This document shows positions 58,701 to 64,000 of a stretch of 64,000 bases of DNA, piece after piece. The notes under the pieces are model-generated. The model was given only the letters and a program-made list of their open reading frames with translations, did no database searches and was not told where the DNA came from. Origin of the DNA: Isoetes taiwanensis (taxonomy: Eukaryota; Streptophyta; Lycopodiopsida; Isoetales; Isoetaceae). Each line of letters begins with the position of its first letter. Within the stretch, counting starts at the first letter, position 1. The stretch is from contig JAJEKV010000570.1 in NCBI GenBank assembly GCA_021234155.1, positions 62,001 through 126,000 of the forward strand, in the 5' to 3' direction. The position numbers and the translations under genes are program-made.

Positions 58701-59849
58701 TTATGGTGTCTTCGATGACCAAGGTGGATCTTGTTGATCTTTACCATGTCTTTTAAGCATGAGACTTAGAAACTTATCTTTCATAAGAAGCAGAGGATGT
58801 TTCTCCAAAAGCACTGGTCCATTAAATGCTTCCTTCAAGAATGCAGTGTGCTTTTGGCCCTTGTGTGAGACATAAAATATCCCAGGATATTGTTTCAGGA
58901 ACTCTTCTGCATGTCCTGGTAAACCGAATTCGTGCATAAAGAATGCAATTCTGTTTATCACCATTCTTTTCTGTAGTGACAAACTCAACAACTCATGAAA
59001 CATGGCCACCGCTCTTTTCTTTGCTTCAGGAGATGAAGACGAAACCTTGGTTTTGTTGTTATATGGCGAAATAAAAGGCAATGCCTGAAATTCCTTAATT
59101 GCCTGCAAAACTCTATCTTTATGCAGACCAATCAGCTCATGTGTCATGGCAAATTCAAATTCAGATGCCCTGCCTTTCTGCTGTGCAACCCATTTCTCCC
59201 TTGCTGTTACAGCCAATGCTTCATCCCACTCTACAAGCTCTATAAATTCGATTCCATTAATATTTACAATCCTAAAATATTGAGGATTCCTCCAAATCAT
59301 TTCAGTTTCCATGTTCCAAGGCAGGTTAAAATCCCTCTTTGCAAAAACGAATTTACTCAACCTCAGCCTATGATCCACAGAAAGCATCAACAGCTTCCTA
59401 AGTTTTTCCACAGCCATAGCTTCATCCTGAGAAGCAATAAGACTTTTTTCTTCTTCAATCAACTTCTCCGCTTCTTCAGTAAATTCTACCCAAGTTTCCC
59501 CATCTTTGTCTTTAAACACATGAAAAATGCCTGGGTATTTGTCAACCAAATCTCTAAAATGGTTGCGAAAATTCTTACCTGATCTAGGAGCAATAGTCGT
59601 CAGATCACGAAATGAAAGAATATTTTCCTCCTGATGCTCAATGAGCCTTCTGGCCTGCATTACCCTCTTAAAACGCAAATCCCAGTGCAAGACATGGTCT
59701 AAATCCTTTTCATTGTGCCATCTTATGCTGCCAAGGCGCCCAGGCCTCCTCCGCAGCTCACGAGACCAGGTATGGCATTTGCGCCAACTATTGAATAGGA
59801 GGATGAACTTCTTTGCTTGCCATCGGCTGATAAACCCTAGCAAGCTCAT
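58701..59849 (-). CDS. PORR-domain organellar RNA-binding protein, 382 aa
   Basis: Single-exon minus-strand gene with an intact frame. Plant organelle RNA recognition (PORR) proteins bind group II introns or other RNAs in chloroplasts or mitochondria and promote splicing. Residues 1-40 (MSLLGFISRWQAKKFILLF, then basic residues) suit a mitochondrial presequence, with no acidic residue before about residue 31. The PORR domain starts near residue 52 with LDHVLHWDLRFKRVMQARRL, continues with FRDLVDKYPGIFHVF and LRKLLMLSVDHRLRLSKFVF, and includes DFNLPWNMETEMIWRNPQYF. The C-terminal lobe has MHEFGLPGHAEEFLKQYPGI followed by FYVS and LLLMKDKFLSLML. The length fits the family. A paralogue assignment is not safe from sequence alone; WTF9-like is a guess. 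Confidence 0.92.
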   Translation of the reverse strand: MSLLGFISRWQAKKFILLFNSWRKCHTWSRELRRRPGRLGSIRWHNEKDLDHVLHWDLRFKRVMQARRLIEHQEENILSFRDLTTIAPRSGKNFRNHFRDLVDKYPGIFHVFKDKDGETWVEFTEEAEKLIEEEKSLIASQDEAMAVEKLRKLLMLSVDHRLRLSKFVFAKRDFNLPWNMETEMIWRNPQYFRIVNINGIEFIELVEWDEALAVTAREKWVAQQKGRASEFEFAMTHELIGLHKDRVLQAIKEFQALPFISPYNNKTKVSSSSPEAKKRAVAMFHELLSLSLQKRMVINRIAFFMHEFGLPGHAEEFLKQYPGIFYVSHKGQKHTAFLKEAFNGPVLLEKHPLLLMKDKFLSLMLKRHGKDQQDPPWSSKTP

Positions 59850-60235
59850 CTTAGACCCTTTTTTTATTAATCCAAATGCAAAACCTGTTTTTGCCCTACC
59901 CTGTTTTTAACTTTTTACATAAATATTAAATTGTTGTTCTCTTATTCGCTTATATAAGGCCCTTTTTCCACGGTATAGGAGTCTTATTTTTTAAGCCATT
60001 TGATTCGTCCAGGTAAGCAAATAAGTCAGAGCTCGTTTTACACGATCTGTTTTGAGAGGTGTCTTAAACCAGTTCCGTACAGGAGAGGAGTCTCTTTTTC
60101 TTCCGGGAGAAACCCCCTACCACAAAATAAAATAGATAATCCTATCCAATCAGAGCTCCTTTTTGCCTAGAATTTAGGATGTCCAAAAAAACGGGCTGGG
60201 CTGGAATTGTTAATGCCAGAACTGTAATCGTTGGA
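59850..60235. promoter_or_regulatory. Upstream region of the PORR gene
   Basis: This is the region 5' of the minus-strand PORR gene. It is AT-rich with T- and A-runs but has no unique motif I can defend as a TATA box. No other gene is visible. Confidence 0.3.
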
Positions 60236-61020
60236 GTAGAATCGACGCTTCAATCTTCAATCGAAGCTCTATCTTCAAACATGGAACGAAGCTCTATCTT
60301 CAAACATGGAATGCAATCGAAGCTCTATCTTCAAACATCAAATGCCCAGGTCGAATTGTAGGTCGAATCTGCAGGTCGAATTGCCACAAGCCGAATCTGT
60401 AGATCGGATTGGACAAATCTTGCAGCTCAGATTGCTTTCAAATTACTTGTTGCAGGTTGGGTTGCTTATTGGGTCGAATTGCTGCTCGATTTACAGGGTC
60501 AAAGCAAGGATTACGGTGTCGAAGCAAGGCTCTCTGTGATAAACATGCAAGAAAACTGTGAAGAGATTGATGAATAGTGGAAAAACAGATTTTCTGAGGC
60601 ATGTCTTATATTATAAGACACTTCTTATAATGAAGCCGTGGAAAAGTAATTTCCTTAAGGCATGTCACAAGAATGACATGGCGCCTCAAATGTTTTCTTA
60701 TCATTCTATATATAAAGCAGTATCATTTTCTGTTCTTAAAAAATAAGAAGGTAATTTTTCTGGGCTGAGCGCAGCCCTGGCCCTGACACGTATGCGCCCA
60801 TTGCATTTTCAAATTCAAGAAAAAAGAAAAAACCTAGCGATGCCACGTTTTTGTTCTTATCTTCTTTGAACGAATCTCCTCCGTCGAATGCTCTGCTCTC
60901 CACTTCCTCTGCTCCATTCTGGCGAGATCAGCTCTCACACATCGCCGCCATAGCTCAGATACTAATGTAGGAGGTCGCCAATGGTGCTTCTTACTAATGT
61001 AGGAGGTCGCCAATGGTGAA
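60236..61020. repeat. Short direct repeats
   Basis: 'gaagctctatcttcaaaca' occurs three times (about 60,262, 60,287 and 60,318), interleaved with 'ggtcgaatt/ctg' repeats up to 60,480. At 60,959-61,017 'actaatgtaggaggtcgcca' is repeated in tandem with a 31-32 bp period. No gene is evident. Confidence 0.6.
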
Positions 61021-61318
61021 GAAAGATCATTACATCCACTTTGCAATCCAAAAGCTACTGCGGATTTGGATCTTTTTTCCTTTCTTTCTTGCTCACAAGA
61101 AATCCCTTTCTTTGGGTTCTTGAGCAAAACCATGATCGTGCCACTTCGATTATTTGAGGTGCCAAAAGGCGAGCTTCGAGCCCTATGTTTTCATGCTCCC
61201 TCGTGCCCATATTCGTGCTTAGGTTTCATCTTTCGATGCTAACCGAGAAGTGAAAACCGAGGCAAAATTTGAAGGAGGCTAGTAAATCGGCTCTGCACAA
61301 GATGGGCGTTTTGATTGT

Positions 61319-62970
61319 CGCGGGAGCCGAGAATGCCATTATCTTTGAGATGCGGTCATGTGTTCGGGGAAGAAGACCATACTAAAGAGTGATCATTTTC
61401 CGATTGTCGGAGAACAAAAAACTGCGCCCCATGTGCACGGAGCTCCAAATCATCGGCGAGTGCTTCTTAGCAATTCCAAGTATTGTGTGTTTAATCTTTA
61501 TTTCGTTTGTAATTTGAAAATCATTAGCAGACTTGCATATTGCATTGCATGGAAAGAATTATCCTCTGTCAAGGATGTTAAATTGCAAATGTTGCACTCT
61601 GTCAGGTGGTGTCATTGCCCATATATGGTGTTGCCATTCCAACAATTGAAGGAATACTTAATGTGCTTAACCTTATTGGAGGCAATAAGAAGGTGCTTTG
61701 GTACAATCTAAGGGAGGAGCCAGTAAGTAGTCAAAACTTTTAGCTCTGAAAAGAACTGGAAAGTATTACGACAAACATCTTTGTTCTAAGGTCATTTATA
61801 TAAATGGACGACCATTTGTCTTGAGAGAGGTTGAAAGGCCATTTTCAAATCTGGAATACACGGTATCTGACTTCTCACTTTTCAATAGTTTTCATGAATA
61901 AATTCAGCAGGTTGATGTGCTTAGTTTGATGGAGTGGGTTCTCTGCAGTGTAATTATCATGATAAGCATAGACATCTGCATATCCGATGAAGTGACCAAA
62001 GTTGACGTCATGATGGCATTATGAATTAAGGGTTGTTTCAGTCCCAGTTTGACTACTTTTATCACAAGAAATAAGAGAGTATTGTTGGGCATAGATAGTA
62101 GACCTATTTCTATGTCGAGGTGCAGATTTATTGGAGGACAAGGCTTATGCATGAGCATGTGAAGAATTATATTACTATTTTTACAATGTGCGTATCTAGT
62201 TATCCACTGCATTGTGTATCTACTTACTTGATCATGGTTTGATAAATTCATACGCATTTTAATCTCATTCCATTATACTTGCTTGGACATATTTATTAAC
62301 CATATATGGTACAAGACTACAAGGAATAAATAGGATAAGCTTGGAGGACATGGAAGCTCGATTGAAGAGTGATGTTTTAAAGGAAGCTTCTAGGTATGTT
62401 GCCATTTGTGTTGAATTTTTTCTCTCTGTTTTAAAGACGCAACTTTACGATTTATTAATTTTCATGAAGATATGCAAATAAGATATTGGTGTGTGACGAG
62501 AAGCGGATGGTCGGATGTTTGACCAATGGGAGAATGTTAGCGAAGTTTTAAATGGAGACTCGTTAGAGGTAAATATAGGTTTTACACCATCTATGAGAAG
62601 CGATTAGTTTAAAATGGCTCTATACATCTCATCATGCTACAGTGCGGTGTATGAGCGTTTGTAAACGAAGGTTATAAAGTTGAATATGAACGTCTACCCA
62701 TCACCGATGAGAAAGCTCCCAAGGAAACTGATTTTGACTTATTGGTAATTTGTTTCTCTGGCTATGTTTGAGATAAAACATAAAAGCAATGTAGACCGAA
62801 GGAGTTAGTGTATTGGAAAGTGTCACCGAATATTCCTGTTATTTTGTTGTTGTTAAGGACCGTAATGTGTATCTACAAATTGCTTAGGTGGAATACATGT
62901 CAAAGGTAGGATGACCACTGGCATGGTGATTGCAACCATTACTCAAAATTTGACAGGAACCTTAAAATAG
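61319..62970 (+). pseudogene. Paladin-type phosphatase pseudogene with introns
   Basis: Exon-by-exon match to the N-terminal repeat of paladin-like phosphatases. GKKTILKSDHFP and APHVHGAPNHRR lie at 61,360-61,460. Exon 61,606-61,722 has LPIYGVAIPTIEGILNVLNL and ends VLWYNLREEP. Exon 61,791-61,862 reads VIYINGRPFVLREVERPFSN. 62,324-62,393 has LEDMEARLKSDVLKEAS, 62,470-62,568 has RYANKILVCDE and then, after a frameshift, DGRMFDQWENVSEVL, and 62,643-62,744 has VNEGYKVEYERLPITDEKAP. Near 62,905-62,955 the phosphatase loop survives as KGRMTTGMVIAT, with its cysteine side damaged. Frameshifts in exons 1, E and F and a lost base at the acceptor of exon D make it non-functional. Retained introns show a DNA-level duplicate and not a retrocopy. 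The rest of the gene is absent. Confidence 0.9.
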
Positions 62971-63700
62971 AACGTATGAATGCTTTTCATCATATAATGA
63001 TGTTCCAAGATCAATGGAAGTAGGTAGAATAGATCAAAAAGATGACCTCTGTTCTACCTACTTCATCTAAGATGGCCTCTATTCTACCTACTTCATCTAA
63101 GATGGTTTTACACGTATCACTTGAAATGGACATTATTTGCAAATTGTATGCTAGCAAGGTTGTGGAATTTCTTCGGGTTGCCCACCTTTTTATCAATGCA
63201 ACACTACAACTATAATGCCTGCGCATGTAAATAACAATGTTCGTATTATGGCACTTCTAAATCTTCAAAAAATAGCTTAAATCTTCAAATTTTGACAAAT
63301 GTAGTCTTTTCTTTCATCCCATAGCTATTATAAAATTGACATGCAACTTTTGTACTCAAACATGAGTTGTATGTACAGATGACATTGCATGCTCTTTCAA
63401 ACAAATTGTTAGTCAGAGGCTTCAGTTGCTGACAATGGAAATAACTCCTATCAACAATTTTTTGAGGAAAGGATAATTAGATTGCAAGGGAGCATGCAAA
63501 TCACACATTTTTCCTTTTAGAACAAAAAATGCAAGTCCAAATCTTGCATGTTCTGAAGCATGAGAGAAATGTTCCCGTAACACCCACATATCATATGGAT
63601 ACGAGACCATATGGCAACAATATGAGCCCAAGTCCCACATGTTCTTGAATTATATATCATATGATCCGAATAAACTTCTGATTGTATACAAAAGGTTGGG
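62971..63700. other. No gene; short tandem repeat at 63,040-63,104
   Basis: 'ctacctacttcatctaagat' is repeated with a 33-bp period at 63,055 and 63,088, and its reverse complement 'gaagtaggtagaat' occurs at 63,017. The rest is AT-rich and gives no gene. Confidence 0.5.
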
Positions 63701-63772
63701 AAAGAGAAACGTTCGCGGCGGGCAAGGGGAAGAGAAACGTTCGCGGCGGCCTTGGCCGCCGCGATAAGTTTC
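63701..63772. repeat. GC-rich hairpin in AT-rich DNA
   Basis: 'cgcggcggcc' (63,742-63,751) and 'ggccgccgcg' (63,754-63,763) form a perfect 10-bp stem with a 2-nt loop, flanked by 'gaaac' and 'gtttc'. Just left, 'agagaaacgttcgcggcgg' (63,703) repeats the left arm in direct orientation 30 bp away. Resembles the foldback at 14,163-14,235. Confidence 0.8.
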
Positions 63773-63910
63773 TTGTAGTTATAAAATAGCCATACTTTAA
63801 GCCAACTGTGGAAAAACTAACTATCTCTCTAGTCACTATATGCATCTATGTTACCCTATAGTTAATAAGACTTGATTTGTTCAATATAGTTGAATGTTAA
63901 CTAGAAACCA

Positions 63911-64000
63911 AGATAAGATAAGATTTTTTATCATCCACGAGAACCCAATCGGGTTATGAGACCAGAACAAAGAAGGAGGGCATGAGCCCCCAACAAAACA
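63911..64000 (-). mobile_element. 3' end of a second LINE, cut by window edge
   Basis: An agata-type pentamer array followed by T6 and 'atcatccacgagaaccca' matches the LINE 3' end at 14,651-14,705 ('agcatccacggagacca') in the same minus orientation. The body would continue beyond 64,000. Confidence 0.75.

Noticed and set aside
59121-59582. 153-codon plus-strand frame
   Set aside because: It is the antisense of the intact PORR gene.

Overview
The window looks like nuclear DNA of a land plant. The evidence is a complete mitochondrial-type biotin synthase gene with five plant-style introns, a PORR-domain organellar RNA-binding protein, a decayed PLS-type pentatricopeptide (PPR) gene, a plant-type 2-oxoglutarate dioxygenase and a broken paladin-type phosphatase copy. 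Low gene density, nested decayed transposons and a derelict PPR gene suit a large-genome seedless vascular plant such as a fern; that lineage call is an inference from style, not proven.

Layout. 1-13.5 kb is retroelement graveyard: 281-bp tandem repeats, a decayed histone H3 / CENH3-like copy (5.3-5.8 kb), two unrecognised ORF blocks, and a degraded Ty3/Gypsy chromovirus (8.4 to >12.45 kb) with a gag zinc knuckle and an internal deletion that fuses reverse transcriptase directly to integrase. 13.9-21.5 kb holds three pieces of a Helitron2/Helentron-like transposon in one orientation: Rep (13.9 kb), helicase C-terminus (20.4-20.95 kb) and an AP-endonuclease-like end (21.0-21.5 kb). A 5-kb minus-strand LINE, a SINE head and a 272-bp tandem duplication lie between Rep and helicase. 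A precisely bounded 1,018-bp hAT element (22,290-23,307, 8-bp target-site duplication) ends just before the first host genes.

23.4-25.85 kb carries two plus-strand host genes: a four-exon small coiled-coil protein, and a 2OG-Fe(II) dioxygenase whose reading frame is continuous only if a 41-nt segment is removed as an intron. 25.9-38 kb is mostly gene-poor, with a candidate large terminal-inverted-repeat element (29.9-35.55 kb) that contains exon-like fragments, and a 330-bp direct repeat pair leading into a PPR pseudogene (38.2-39.9 kb). 42.5-44.6 kb has a tRNA-derived SINE and an unrecognised minus-strand gene that starts head-to-head with biotin synthase (44.88-46.80 kb) across a 276-bp shared promoter.

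47-58.7 kb is repeats again: a degenerate tandem repeat, a heat-shock-element-like minisatellite, LINE fragments, an isolated coding exon, and a copia element reduced to LTR, primer-binding site, gag and second LTR. 58.7-59.85 kb (minus) is an intact single-exon PORR gene. 61.3-62.97 kb is an intron-containing paladin pseudogene, and the window ends inside another minus-strand LINE.

Expressed functions that look intact are biotin synthesis, organellar RNA processing, a dioxygenase and a small coiled-coil protein. They act in separate pathways and do not form a cluster.
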